A stretch of DNA of 64,000 bases, taken from assembly GCF_004197395.1 (NCBI RefSeq), contig NZ_SELS01000027.1, positions 42,888 through 106,887 of the forward strand. Direction: 5' to 3'. This document shows positions 25,157 through 33,830 of this stretch, in pieces (the stretch's first letter is position 1; each line of letters starts with the position of its first letter). The notes below the pieces were generated by a model. It was given only the letters and a program-made list of their open reading frames with translations, did no database searches and was not told where the DNA came from. Made by a program: the position numbers and the translations under genes. This stretch comes from Paraburkholderia sp. UYCP14C (GTDB taxonomy: Bacteria > Pseudomonadota > Gammaproteobacteria > Burkholderiales > Burkholderiaceae).

Positions 25157-25774
25157 ATGAAACGTCAACGACTGACCAGAGAGCAGAGCAAGGACCAGAC
25201 GCGCGAGCGGCTGCTCGATGCCGCGCAGGCCACTTTCATGAAGAAGGGCTTCGTCGCGGCGAGTGTCGAGGACATCGCGGCGGCGGCCGGCTATACGCGC
25301 GGCGCGTTCTATTCGAATTTCCGCAGCAAGACCGAGCTGTTTCTGGAGCTGTTGCGGCGCGATCACGAAGCGATGCAGGCGGGCCTGCATGCGATCTTCG
25401 AAAGCGCGGCATCGCGTGAGGAGATGGAGGCGCGTGTGCTGCGCTACTACAGCTCGCTGCATCGCGAGAACAAGTGTTTTCTGCTGTGGGTCGAGGCGAA
25501 GCTGCTCGCGGTGCGCGACGGCCGCTTCCGGCTGCGCTTCAACGCGTTCATGCACGAAAAGATCGAACAGTTGAGCGCCTACGTGCGCGAGTTCTCGGAG
25601 CGGGTGGGCACGCCGATGTCGATGCCGCCCGAGCAGCTCGCGATCGGCCTGATGGGTCTGTGCGACGGCGTGCAGTTCTTCTACACGGTCGATCCGCAGA
25701 ATGTGCCGTCGGAGATGGCCGAAACGGTGCTGGCGGGGTTTTTCGCGCGCGTGGTGTTCGGGCGCGATGCGTGA
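25157..25774 (+). CDS. TetR family regulator, probable repressor of the RND operon
   Basis: A 205-residue protein with the TetR DNA-binding domain at residues 10-60: RERLLDAAQATFMKKGFVAASVEDIAAAAGYTRGAFYSNF by parts, with the helix-turn-helix VEDIAAAAGYTRGAFYSNF. The C-terminal region begins with the AcrR/TetR_C-like SKTELFLELLRRDHEAM. It is divergent from an RND efflux operon with a palindrome in the shared control region, the standard layout of a local efflux repressor. The inducer is unknown. Confidence 0.92.
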   Translation: MKRQRLTREQSKDQTRERLLDAAQATFMKKGFVAASVEDIAAAAGYTRGAFYSNFRSKTELFLELLRRDHEAMQAGLHAIFESAASREEMEARVLRYYSSLHRENKCFLLWVEAKLLAVRDGRFRLRFNAFMHEKIEQLSAYVREFSERVGTPMSMPPEQLAIGLMGLCDGVQFFYTVDPQNVPSEMAETVLAGFFARVVFGRDA

Positions 25775-25869
25775 GCGTGGGCGTTGAGCCCGGATGCGCA
25801 GATGCGCGAACGCGCGACCCGGACGGATCGCGCGTCAAGCACGGCCATACTCGGCTAAAACCGGAACAA

Positions 25870-26082
25870 TCAGTCGACCGGCAGTTGCGCGCAGGCTTCG
25901 GCGGCGGGCGCCGCGCACGCGAACGCGTATTGGCTGCTGGCGTCGAGGAATTTTTCTCCAGCGTGCAGCGCGACCTTGATGTCGGGACAGCGCTCGTAAC
26001 CGATATAGGCCGAGCTCGCGGCGGCCGACCAGCAAACCAGCGAAAACGCGATTTTTTCCAGCAGATGAAAACGATGTGGCAT
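25870..26082 (-). CDS. Small hypothetical protein with an N-terminal hydrophobic segment
   Basis: A 70-residue product, MPHRFHLLEKIAFSLVCWSA followed by AASSAYIGY, then CPDIKVALHAGEKFLDASSQ and three further cysteines. The first 25 residues could be a signal peptide or membrane helix. Upstream there is AAAGGAA, but at a long distance (about 17 bases). It matches no family I recognise and stands alone between a tetR gene and a lysR gene. It is plausible but may not be expressed. Confidence 0.5.
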   Translation of the reverse strand: MPHRFHLLEKIAFSLVCWSAAASSAYIGYERCPDIKVALHAGEKFLDASSQYAFACAAPAAEACAQLPVD

Positions 26083-26352
26083 GGCGGTATAGCGGTAATT
26101 TCCTTTGGCCGCTATCTTATCAGTAGACTAGGGTTTATACCTAGCCAAAATCCACAATAGACGCCGTAATAGCGGCGCGATGGACACGCCGCGTCGAATC
26201 TGACCGGAATGTCATGTCTGGGTCAGGGTTGGGACATGTCCGATCGCTAGAATCGGTTGCGTTGGGCAGACCCGCGCACGCCGACGCGGCGCGGGTCGAC
26301 ACAGGCGGCAAGGGTTGCGCCGGCCCGGCTTTACCGAGGCAGGAGTCGTCCC

Positions 26353-27420
26353 ATGAATCAACTGCAGTCGATGCGCGTGTTCGTCAAGGTGGCGGACCTC
26401 GGCAGTTTCGTCGGCGCGGCGGGCGCGCTGGATCTGTCCACCGCGGTCGTCACGCGGCACGTCGCGGATCTCGAAGCGCGGCTCGGTACGCGACTGCTGA
26501 ACCGCACGACCCGCCGTCTTTCGTTGACCGAATCCGGTGCGACCTATCTGGAGCGCGTACGTCACATCCTCGCCGATCTCGAAGGCGTCGAGCAGATGGT
26601 GGTGGCGCGCAATCACGAGCCGGTCGGCACGCTGCGCATCGTCGCGCCGGTCGTATTCGGATTGCACAGTCTCGCGCCGGTCGTGCAGTCGTACGCGGCA
26701 CGCTATCCGGATGTCGTGCCTGACGTCACGTTGGCCGACCGCCACGTCGATCTCGTCGAAGAGGGCTTCGACGTCGGCATCCTGGCTGCGCGGCACATGC
26801 GCAGCGCGAGCATCGTCACGCGACGGCTGACGACCGGCTACATGACGGTCTGCGCGACGCCCGAGTATCTCGCGCAACACGGCACGCCGACCCGTCCCGA
26901 AGATCTGCTCAGGCATTCGTGTCTGAGCCGGCCGGCCGAGCAGGGCGGCGGCGAGGAGCGGGTGTTCAAGGGTCCGGAAGGCGAGGTGCGGGTGCGGCCC
27001 ACCAACGCGATCGCGGCGAACAACGCCGAGATGCTGCGGCAGTTCGCGCTGCTCGGCATGGGCGTGGCGATCCTGCCGAGCTACCTGATCGGGCGGGATC
27101 TGGCGGCCGGGCGACTGGTGCGTCTGCTCGACGACTACAGTTTGCCGCCCATCGAAATCACGATCGCGTATCCGAGCCGGCTGCATCTGCCGGCGAAGGT
27201 GCGCACGTTCATCGATCATCTGGTCGAGCACTTTCAGCCGGAAAGCGCGGCGGCGCGGGATTCCCGGAGCGCAACGCAGGTGCGGGCGGTGGCGGAGGTG
27301 AACGGTGCCGACGATCTGACGGCGCGCGGGATGGCCGGCGGCCCCTTCGAAAGCAGCGGTACGACCCGCCGTGTGACGCGGGTGCCGCGCACGCGGATCG
27401 CGGCGTCGTCGCAGTTCTGA
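26353..27420 (+). CDS. LysR family transcriptional regulator
   Basis: A 355-residue protein, longer than the usual 300 because of a 45-residue Ala/Arg/Thr-rich C-terminal extension. The winged helix-turn-helix is at residues 1-60 (MNQLQSMRVFVKVADLGSFV, then RHVADLEARLGTRLLNRTTR), followed by the two-lobed effector domain. This RTTRRLSLTESG / LVEEGFDVGI type belongs to the large CrgA/DsdC-like subgroup. AGGAG lies 7 bases before the ATG at 26353. No divergent target gene is adjacent on the left except a small hypothetical gene, so the regulon is unclear. Confidence 0.9.
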   Translation: MNQLQSMRVFVKVADLGSFVGAAGALDLSTAVVTRHVADLEARLGTRLLNRTTRRLSLTESGATYLERVRHILADLEGVEQMVVARNHEPVGTLRIVAPVVFGLHSLAPVVQSYAARYPDVVPDVTLADRHVDLVEEGFDVGILAARHMRSASIVTRRLTTGYMTVCATPEYLAQHGTPTRPEDLLRHSCLSRPAEQGGGEERVFKGPEGEVRVRPTNAIAANNAEMLRQFALLGMGVAILPSYLIGRDLAAGRLVRLLDDYSLPPIEITIAYPSRLHLPAKVRTFIDHLVEHFQPESAAARDSRSATQVRAVAEVNGADDLTARGMAGGPFESSGTTRRVTRVPRTRIAASSQF

Positions 27421-27451
27421 AACGCGAGGTGAGGCGGATCTGAATCCGGGT

Positions 27452-27688
27452 TCAGATCCCTAAGCCCGGACCATAATTGCCGCCGATCAGGCGCGTGACC
27501 GACTCGATGTCGACGTAATCCTGCTCCGGCATGCTATCGAGCATCGCCAGTACCTCGTTGCTCGCGCCGGCTTCGCGCGCCGCATCGACGAGCGCATCCT
27601 TGTTGGTCGGAAATTCGACTTCGCTGAGAAGATCGCTAATCTGCAGATCGATCGATTCGCCGGGGATGTCCGAGGCCGTCATGGGCAT
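27452..27688 (-). CDS. DUF2795-like small protein
   Basis: A 78-residue protein. The core KDALVDAAREAGASNEVLAM followed by LDSMPEQDYVDIESVTRLIG fits the DUF2795 pattern of a small helical domain. The family function is not known. A second in-frame ATG at 27682 is equally possible. It is convergent with the preceding lysR gene. Confidence 0.75.
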   Translation of the reverse strand: MPMTASDIPGESIDLQISDLLSEVEFPTNKDALVDAAREAGASNEVLAMLDSMPEQDYVDIESVTRLIGGNYGPGLGI

Positions 27689-27873
27689 GCTCCTGTTGAG
27701 CTCAAGTTAGTCACGCTGTGATTGCCGCCGCGACGGCCAGCGCCTCGCCGCGATGAGTTTCTCGCAGTCTGTCGCAATCCCGCGCGCATCGCCACGCCAT
27801 CATGATGACAGCCGGCGCAAACCGGACCGCCGCGCACTTGCGGCCGCGCCGTCGCCCGCCGATACGGCCGCCC

Positions 27874-28128
27874 TCAGGTGGTCAGATGCTCGTTCTGCCC
27901 GGTCAGGCTGCGTTCCAGATGTCGGGACTTCGGCAGCGCAATATGGTCCCAGTGCTGCGGACGGCTGGGGTCGGTGCTCGAGATCTCTGGAGCCGGCGGC
28001 GCGACCGGCGCGGCGTTGGCGCGTTGGGCAAGCATGATCGCATCCGTGCTGTCAGACGCGGTATGAACCGGCGCGGCAAAGCACGAGGCTGACAGCGTCA
28101 CCATGATTAACAGTGTCGAGGTTTTCAT
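27874..28128 (-). CDS. Small exported hypothetical protein
   Basis: An 84-residue product with a clean signal peptide, MKTSTLLIMVTLSASCFAAP, and a hydrophilic Pro/Ala/Ser-rich mature part. AGGAGG lies 7 bases before the ATG, a near-ideal ribosome site, which supports it as a real gene. No family is recognised. If the Cys at residue 16 is lipidated it would be a lipoprotein, but the lipobox (LSASC) is poor. Confidence 0.7.
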   Translation of the reverse strand: MKTSTLLIMVTLSASCFAAPVHTASDSTDAIMLAQRANAAPVAPPAPEISSTDPSRPQHWDHIALPKSRHLERSLTGQNEHLTT

Positions 28129-28347
28129 CGCCCGACCTCCTAAAGCTCATGCGGCGCTGACAATCGAGCAAACTCTGTGCCGTCCCGCGTCGTAAGGACG
28201 GTGCAAGCCAAGGACGGCGTGTCGCTGCGCGGCCCGGACTCCTTACCATCTTAGATGGCAAATACTGCGAAGCGCGCGCACATTTGCGACAAAACCGTAT
28301 TGTAGATTCCATCATCGCACGAACCGGCCCGCTCGTCCGGCCATGCA

Positions 28348-29685
28348 TTAGCGCAGTACGTCGAAGCGCGTCCACGGCCACGACGGCCGGTCGCGCATAT
28401 AGCCATTCAGCCAGTTCCACTGCGGATGCCGCTTCATGAACGCCTGCGCGTCGAACGGGCGGCCGCACGGATGGCCCCAACGCGCGGTGAATGCCAACTC
28501 CCTCGCCATTTCGCTGTCGACCACCTTGCCGTCGTTCGCGCCCCACGGATTGAACGGGCCGTGATCGGTGCCGCCGAAGCGCGCGTCGTCGAGCTCCAGA
28601 TGCCCGCAGATCGTGCGTGAGCACGGGTTGTCGTTGCGATCGAGATAGACGTCGTGATGATCGGCGATCATCTGTTTGGCGAGTTCCACGTCGATACTGC
28701 CGCGATGCATTTCCTCGAGCTGCATGAAGCGCAGACGCCGCGCGCCGTTCTTGCGCACGTCGGTATAGTCCTCGCCTTCGCCGGTGCATTCCTGATTGCG
28801 GATCTTCAGATCCGTCGCGGTGTTGTAGCCGCTGTAGAAACCGTCTTTGGTGGTCTCGAAGCCCGAATAGTGCAGCCCGAGTTCATAACGCGCGATCTCG
28901 CCGGTCTTGGTGTCGCCGAGCAGCCAGCTGTTCGCGTAGCCGCCGTTGTTCGCGAGCGAGAACATGTCGCACCATTCCTTGATGCTGTTCGCGTATTGCG
29001 ACGCGCGCCGCGAGCGATAGAACTCGGGCGCGCCGGCCGGGTTGTAGCCCGCGAAGTTCGAGATCGTCGTTTCGGTGATCATCAGGCCGGCCGCCGTAAC
29101 CCAGAAATCGGTCAGGCTCGAGATGCAGCCCGGCAGGCCCTGCATCAGGATCCGGTTGCCGCGGTCGGGCACGATGTCGAACACGACGTTGAACGCGTCG
29201 CCGGCCGCGTAGCGGTCCCACGAGTTGTGCGCCATCACGATGCGGCCGTCGCGTGTCGCGTTGCCGGTCGCGATGAATGCGCTGCAGTGGTGACCGCGCC
29301 GCCCGCGCCACAGTTTTGCGCCCAGCTGCGGCTGCTGCTGCGACGCATGCGTCGGCCACCAGCTTTGCAGCAGATCCATGTAGCCGTTCCACGCGAGCAC
29401 TTCGGCGAACGGCAGCTTCGCGCCGTCGGCGATGCCATGGATTTCGTCGGCGAATTCGGTGTCGAGCTTGCTCGCGAACTGGCTCGTCGCGGCATTGACG
29501 AAGGTGTCGAATTCCTCGCCGGTGTCCCATTTGGCGAGATAGCGCGCGGTGCGGATCGCGTTTCTGATTTCGTCGGCGAGCAACTGGCCGTGCTGCTCGC
29601 CGCGATCATAGGGCTCGCCTTCGATATGCACGAAAATCCAGCCGGCCTGATCGCGGCGTACGGCCTCGGGGGACGGTTCGCTCAT
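28348..29685 (-). CDS. C45 / phospholipase B-like Ntn-hydrolase
   Basis: A 445-residue protein. GHHCSAFIATGNATRDGRIV contains Cys134, the likely autocatalytic N-terminal nucleophile, followed by AHNSWDRYAAGDAFNVVFDI, GLPGCISSLTDFWVTAAGLM and ITETTISNF. This arrangement matches the phospholipase B-like/peptidase C45 group of Ntn hydrolases, which cleave themselves before the Cys and then act on amide or ester bonds. The substrate is unknown. A C-terminal Trp/Arg-rich region (HPQWNWLNGYMRDRPSW) is also found in the family. There is no signal peptide, so it is expected in the cytoplasm. It is a single gene. Confidence 0.8.
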   Translation of the reverse strand: MSEPSPEAVRRDQAGWIFVHIEGEPYDRGEQHGQLLADEIRNAIRTARYLAKWDTGEEFDTFVNAATSQFASKLDTEFADEIHGIADGAKLPFAEVLAWNGYMDLLQSWWPTHASQQQPQLGAKLWRGRRGHHCSAFIATGNATRDGRIVMAHNSWDRYAAGDAFNVVFDIVPDRGNRILMQGLPGCISSLTDFWVTAAGLMITETTISNFAGYNPAGAPEFYRSRRASQYANSIKEWCDMFSLANNGGYANSWLLGDTKTGEIARYELGLHYSGFETTKDGFYSGYNTATDLKIRNQECTGEGEDYTDVRKNGARRLRFMQLEEMHRGSIDVELAKQMIADHHDVYLDRNDNPCSRTICGHLELDDARFGGTDHGPFNPWGANDGKVVDSEMARELAFTARWGHPCGRPFDAQAFMKRHPQWNWLNGYMRDRPSWPWTRFDVLR

Positions 29686-29852
29686 GTTCGCTCCGACTAT
29701 CCGGCGTATAGGGCGGGCGCTGTCGCCGCGCCCATGCTGGGCTCACGCGTGTCGGCCGCATGAAGGGCCGACGGTCTGTTCATTGTAGAGAATCCGCGGC
29801 GCTTTGCATCGCGCCCCGCGAACAGGGTAGCCGCCAGGCCTCGGCGCAGGCT

Positions 29853-31631
29853 TTAGCGCGACGGATTCATGCGGAAGTACGCATCGAGCAGCGAGGTCTT
29901 GTAGACGACGCCCGCGAGCAACGGACGCGCGGTGCTTTCGATCACCGGCAGCCGCTCGCCCTGAAACGCCATGAAGTGCTGCAACGCGACGGCGAGCGAC
30001 ATGTCCGGCGTCAGCACGTCGAAATGCGGCTGCAGATAGTCGGCGGCGGTTTTGGTCGACGTGTCGCGCCCGTCGAGCAGATCGGACGTGATGTCCTTCA
30101 GCGCGACGACGCCGAGAAACGCGCCCGAGTCGTTGGCGACGTACAGATACTTGACCGGATATTCGAGGAACACGCGCGTCATGTCGTGCACGGTCGCGTT
30201 CGGCGGCACGACGGTCTGCGCGGGGCGGATCAGCTCGCGCATCTGCGTCGCGCGCAGCCGCGAGCGCTCCTGCTCCTCGCGATTGCGGTGCAGCGTGATC
30301 TCGTACATCGAGGTCTTGCCGATCGCGCGCGCGATGAAATACGCGACCACGCACGACAGCATCAGCGGCAGCACGACCTGATAGCTCAACGTCATCTCGA
30401 AGATCATCAGGATCGCCATCAGCGGCGCCTGGGTCGCGCCCGCGAGGAACGCGCCCATGCCGACCATCGCATACGCGTAGGCGGCCGACGTCGCATGCGG
30501 CCACAACGCGTGCATGCCCTGGCCGAACAGCGAGCCGAACGCCGCACCGACGAAGAGCGTCGGCGTGAACACGCCGCCGACCGCGCCGGAGCCTGCCGTC
30601 GCCGCGGTTGCCGCGAGCTTGCAGACGAGCACGACCACGAGCGCGTACCAGGTCCACGGCGAATGCAGGATCGAGTTCACGACGCTGTAGCCGTTGCCCC
30701 ATACCTCGGGCTCGGCGACCGAAATGATGCCGACCACCAGACCGCCGAGCGCGAGCCGCAGCGGCAACGGCACGGGCAGTTTGCGAAAGGCCTTCTTCGA
30801 CCCATCGAGCAGCCGCAGGAACTGCGGCGCGAGGGCACCGCATAGCGCGCCGAGCGCGACGAACAGCAGCACTTCGACACCGGTCACGGTCGGAAACTCC
30901 GGCATCTCGTACGGCGGCTTGTAGCCGGCGAACTCGCGCATCGTGATGTTCGCGACGACCGCCGCGACCACCACCGGCCCGAAGCTCTCCATCGCGATCG
31001 AGCCGAGCACGATTTCGGTGACGAAAAACGCGCCCGCGATCGGCGCGCTGTACGCGGACGTGATACCGGCCGCCGCGCCGCACGCGACGAGCAGGCGCAG
31101 CCGCGGCGGATCGAAATGGATCCAGCGGCCGATCAGCGACGAGGCGAGCGCCGCGAGCTGCACCATCGGACCTTCACGGCCGATCGAGCCGCCGCTCGCG
31201 ATCGTGAACAGCGACGACACGCTGCGCCACAGGCTCAGGCGCACCGGCACCACGCCGTCGCCGATCGCGACCGCTTCCATGTAGTCGGTGTGGGTGTTCT
31301 GGACGGCGTGACGTTGCGCGATCAGCAGAAATACTCCGGCGACCAGACCACCCGCAGCCGGCAGCCAGATGCGCATGGTCCACGGCAGACTGCGCGCCAT
31401 TTCGACGAAGCTGCCGGAGCGGCCGGTCATCGCCAGTTGCAGCAGTTCGATGCACTTGCGAAACACGATGGTCGCGAATGCGCCGGCAATGCCGACCACC
31501 ACCGACCAGACCAGCATCGTGTGGGCATCGGAGAGACGGAACAGGCGTTGGGCGCGGGTGCGCAGCTTCAGCAGGAATGAAAGCACGTCGACGGTACGGG
31601 GCGTGATGAAAGGTTGATAAACCCGCGCCAC
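29853..31631 (-). CDS. ClC family chloride channel/transporter with C-terminal CBS pair
   Basis: A 592-residue protein with about 10-12 membrane helices and two CBS domains at the C-terminus (about 455-590, e.g. AQTVVPPNATVHDMTRVFLE). The selectivity motif GREGP is at 151-155 with the gating glutamate at residue 153, and GSGAVGGVFTP matches the GxFxP motif. The usual GSGIP motif is not seen near residues 108-125. The internal proton glutamate of E. coli ClC-ec1 (second Glu of IIEE) corresponds to Ile207 here (FVTEIV). This suggests a channel or unusual coupling rather than a 2Cl-/H+ exchanger, but is inference from memory of the E. coli sequence. Confidence 0.9.
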   Translation of the reverse strand: MARVYQPFITPRTVDVLSFLLKLRTRAQRLFRLSDAHTMLVWSVVVGIAGAFATIVFRKCIELLQLAMTGRSGSFVEMARSLPWTMRIWLPAAGGLVAGVFLLIAQRHAVQNTHTDYMEAVAIGDGVVPVRLSLWRSVSSLFTIASGGSIGREGPMVQLAALASSLIGRWIHFDPPRLRLLVACGAAAGITSAYSAPIAGAFFVTEIVLGSIAMESFGPVVVAAVVANITMREFAGYKPPYEMPEFPTVTGVEVLLFVALGALCGALAPQFLRLLDGSKKAFRKLPVPLPLRLALGGLVVGIISVAEPEVWGNGYSVVNSILHSPWTWYALVVVLVCKLAATAATAGSGAVGGVFTPTLFVGAAFGSLFGQGMHALWPHATSAAYAYAMVGMGAFLAGATQAPLMAILMIFEMTLSYQVVLPLMLSCVVAYFIARAIGKTSMYEITLHRNREEQERSRLRATQMRELIRPAQTVVPPNATVHDMTRVFLEYPVKYLYVANDSGAFLGVVALKDITSDLLDGRDTSTKTAADYLQPHFDVLTPDMSLAVALQHFMAFQGERLPVIESTARPLLAGVVYKTSLLDAYFRMNPSR

Positions 31632-31636
31632 GACAG

Positions 31637-31668
31637 CCGCGCGCCCGCCTCGAATGGCGGGCGCGCGG
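31637..31668. terminator. Strong GC hairpin between the GST and ClC genes
   Basis: CCGCGCGCCCGCC (31637-31649) pairs perfectly with GGCGGGCGCGCGG (31656-31668) around TCGAAT. It lies just downstream of the GST gene. There is no U tract on either strand, so it may end or protect the transcript. Confidence 0.55.
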
Positions 31669-31698
31669 CGGCGAGCGGGCGGGGGCGGGCGGCGCGGT

Positions 31699-32436
31699 TC
31701 AATTCGCCGCCTTGTCGAGTTCCGGGTAGTGCCGGAAGATGCAGCTTTCGTTATGGCCGATGCGCCGGTCCGAGTCCAGATACGCGGCGATGTTCGGTCT
31801 GGCGATCACCCTGTCGTGCAGCGCGGCGAGCCGCGGGTAGTGCTCGCCGAAGCGCTTCAGCGCGCGCGGAAACGCGTACAGCAGACCGTCGATCAACTGG
31901 AACATCGACAGATCGACGTAGGTCAGCGTGTCGCCGACCATGAAGCCGTCGCCGGCCGGATTCTGCGCGAGCACGCGTTCGAAATACGACATGAACTTCG
32001 GAATCCGCTGGTCGATGAAATCGTGCGCGCGCACCTTCGCCGCGTCTTTCTGCTCCTCGTAGTAGAGGCCGCTCGCGAGCGGATGGTGGGTGTCGTGCGC
32101 TTCGGTGACGACGTCGGCGATGGTTAGCTGCAGGCCGTTCGCGACGTAGCGCAGGCTGTCCACCTCCGGCGCGAGCTTGAGGCGCGGGCCAAGATAGAAC
32201 AGGATGTTGGCGGTTTGCGGGATCACCAGATCGCCGTCTTTCAGAAACGGCGGCGCGAACGGCGGATAAGGCTCGTCGGGGCTGTCCATCACCGCCATCA
32301 TCGCCTTGGTGCCAAGGCCCTTCGAAGGCTTGCCGCGCGCCACTTCGACATAGTCGACGCGGGCTTCCTCCAGCGCGAGCCGCACGAATTCGCCGCGGCC
32401 TTGCAGACCGTCCCAGTAGTACAGTTCCAGGCTCAT
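31699..32436 (-). CDS. Glutathione S-transferase family protein
   Basis: A 245-residue protein. The thioredoxin-like N-domain starts MSLELYYWDGLQGRGEFVRL, with the catalytic-type Tyr6/Tyr7 near the start, and has the conserved cis-Pro/Ser-like turn LVIPQTANILFYL. The all-helical C-domain contains GDTLTYVDLSMFQLIDGLLY (the N-capping Thr/Asp of the family). The layout resembles the sigma/alpha-like GSTs with Tyr. It would conjugate glutathione to electrophiles or have peroxidase activity. It is followed by a strong hairpin. Confidence 0.88.
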   Translation of the reverse strand: MSLELYYWDGLQGRGEFVRLALEEARVDYVEVARGKPSKGLGTKAMMAVMDSPDEPYPPFAPPFLKDGDLVIPQTANILFYLGPRLKLAPEVDSLRYVANGLQLTIADVVTEAHDTHHPLASGLYYEEQKDAAKVRAHDFIDQRIPKFMSYFERVLAQNPAGDGFMVGDTLTYVDLSMFQLIDGLLYAFPRALKRFGEHYPRLAALHDRVIARPNIAAYLDSDRRIGHNESCIFRHYPELDKAAN

Positions 32437-32565
32437 CGATCGATCCTCATTCCGGTCGCCCTGACGCGTCGCGGGAAGGATGCGTACAGGCGGGTTGGGG
32501 GAGCAAAGTTCGCAGCAACGAGTATGCCGTGTGATCGGCCCGCATGGGGCGTCAGAAAGCGCAAA

Positions 32566-32584
32566 ACCCCGCGCGCGGCGGGGT
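32566..32584 (-). terminator. Rho-independent terminator of the yeiH-like gene
   Basis: On the minus strand ACCCCGC and GCGGGGT (32566-32572 and 32578-32584) form a 7-bp stem with a 5-base loop followed by TTTTGC. Confidence 0.75.
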
Positions 32585-32614
32585 GTCGGGGAAGGCGGGG
32601 AAGCCGGCGACGGC

Positions 32615-33694
32615 TCAGTGGAACAGGTGCTGGACGGTCCATGTGATGCCCAGTCCGCCGGCGATCAGCCACACATACAGGATCAGGCCGGTGGTCAGCG
32701 CGCGCGGACCCGCTTCGCGAATCTGCGAGATCCGCGTTTCCATGCCGAGTGCGGTCATCGCCATCGTCAGTGCGAAGGTGTCGAACAGGTTCAGCGTCGA
32801 GGTCGCGCTTTCCGGCAGCACGTGCAGCGAGTTGATCACGACACAGGCGAGGAAGCCGAGTGCGAACCAGGGAATCGCAAGCTTGCGCGGAGCGGCGCCG
32901 TCCGCGCTGCCATCCTTCGCGCCGCGCGCCGCGCGATTCACCCACAGGCCGACCACCAGCAACGCCGGCACGAGCAGCATCACGCGGGTCATCTTGACGA
33001 TCGTCGCGATGTGCGTTGCTTCCGGGCTCACGTTGCTCGCCGCGCCGACCACCTGCGCGACCTCGTGGATCGTGCCGCCGAAGAACAGACCCGCGCCGAC
33101 CGTGTCGAGATGCAGCCAGCCTGCGTTGAACAGCACCGGGTACAGGAACATCGACAGCGTGCCGAACAGCACCACGCTGCCGACCGCCATCGCGCTCTTG
33201 TGCGGCTTCGACTGCAGCGTCGATTCGAACGCAAGCACCGCGGCCGCGCCGCAGATCGCGCTGCCGGCCGCGGTCAGCAGCGCGGTGTCGCGATCGAGTT
33301 TCATGATTTTCATGCCGGCCCAGGTGCCGATCACGAGCGTGCTGACGACGATCGCCACCGACTCCGCAAGACCCGGCAGGCCGACCTGGGCGATTTCCTG
33401 CAGGCTCACGCGCAGGCCGAAGAACGCGACCGCGATGCGCAGCAGCTTGCGCGCCGAGAAGTTGACGCCGGCCGCCCAGCTGGCCGGCATGCCGTCGCGC
33501 AGCGCGTTGCCGTAGATCGCACCGGCGACGATGCCGACGATCAGCGGGCTCAGACCGAGGCCGGCAATCGCCGGAATCGCCGCGATGCGCGTGACGGCGG
33601 CGGCGAACAGTGCGACGAACAGCACGCCATTGAGCTGGCCGCGGGCGGACAGCGCGGGGGAGGCGGCGGTGAGCGGGACGGTAGGTGTGGACAT
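32615..33694 (-). CDS. YeiH/UPF0324 family membrane transporter
   Basis: A 359-residue protein with about ten hydrophobic helices. VNFSARKLLRIAVAFFGLRV, GSAICGAAAVLAFES and FFGGTIHEVAQVVGAA are conserved blocks of the YeiH/PSE family, annotated as putative sulfate exporters. The transported substrate is not settled. The ATG at 33694 is preferred over the longer frame starting at 33745. It is divergent from a LysR gene with a palindromic control region, the same arrangement as yeiH-yeiE in E. coli. Confidence 0.88.
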   Translation of the reverse strand: MSTPTVPLTAASPALSARGQLNGVLFVALFAAAVTRIAAIPAIAGLGLSPLIVGIVAGAIYGNALRDGMPASWAAGVNFSARKLLRIAVAFFGLRVSLQEIAQVGLPGLAESVAIVVSTLVIGTWAGMKIMKLDRDTALLTAAGSAICGAAAVLAFESTLQSKPHKSAMAVGSVVLFGTLSMFLYPVLFNAGWLHLDTVGAGLFFGGTIHEVAQVVGAASNVSPEATHIATIVKMTRVMLLVPALLVVGLWVNRAARGAKDGSADGAAPRKLAIPWFALGFLACVVINSLHVLPESATSTLNLFDTFALTMAMTALGMETRISQIREAGPRALTTGLILYVWLIAGGLGITWTVQHLFH

Positions 33695-33756
33695 GATCGG
33701 GTGCCTGGCTTCGTAACGGACTGCACGGAACTGGATGAGCAGCAACAGGGCTAATC

Positions 33757-33794
33757 CTAAATTACGTATATCGATATGAAAAATCGTGATTTAG
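33757..33794. promoter_or_regulatory. Palindromic operator between the yeiH-like and lysR genes
   Basis: CTAAATTACG (33757-33766) and CGTGATTTAG (33785-33794) are inverted copies with one mismatch across 18 bases. A perfect ATATCGATAT palindrome (33768-33777) lies inside. The site is AT-rich and placed for control of both genes, most likely by the LysR protein. Confidence 0.65.
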
Positions 33795-33830
33795 AATGTG
33801 AAGTATCGGTTCAACGGATATTTAATCGAG

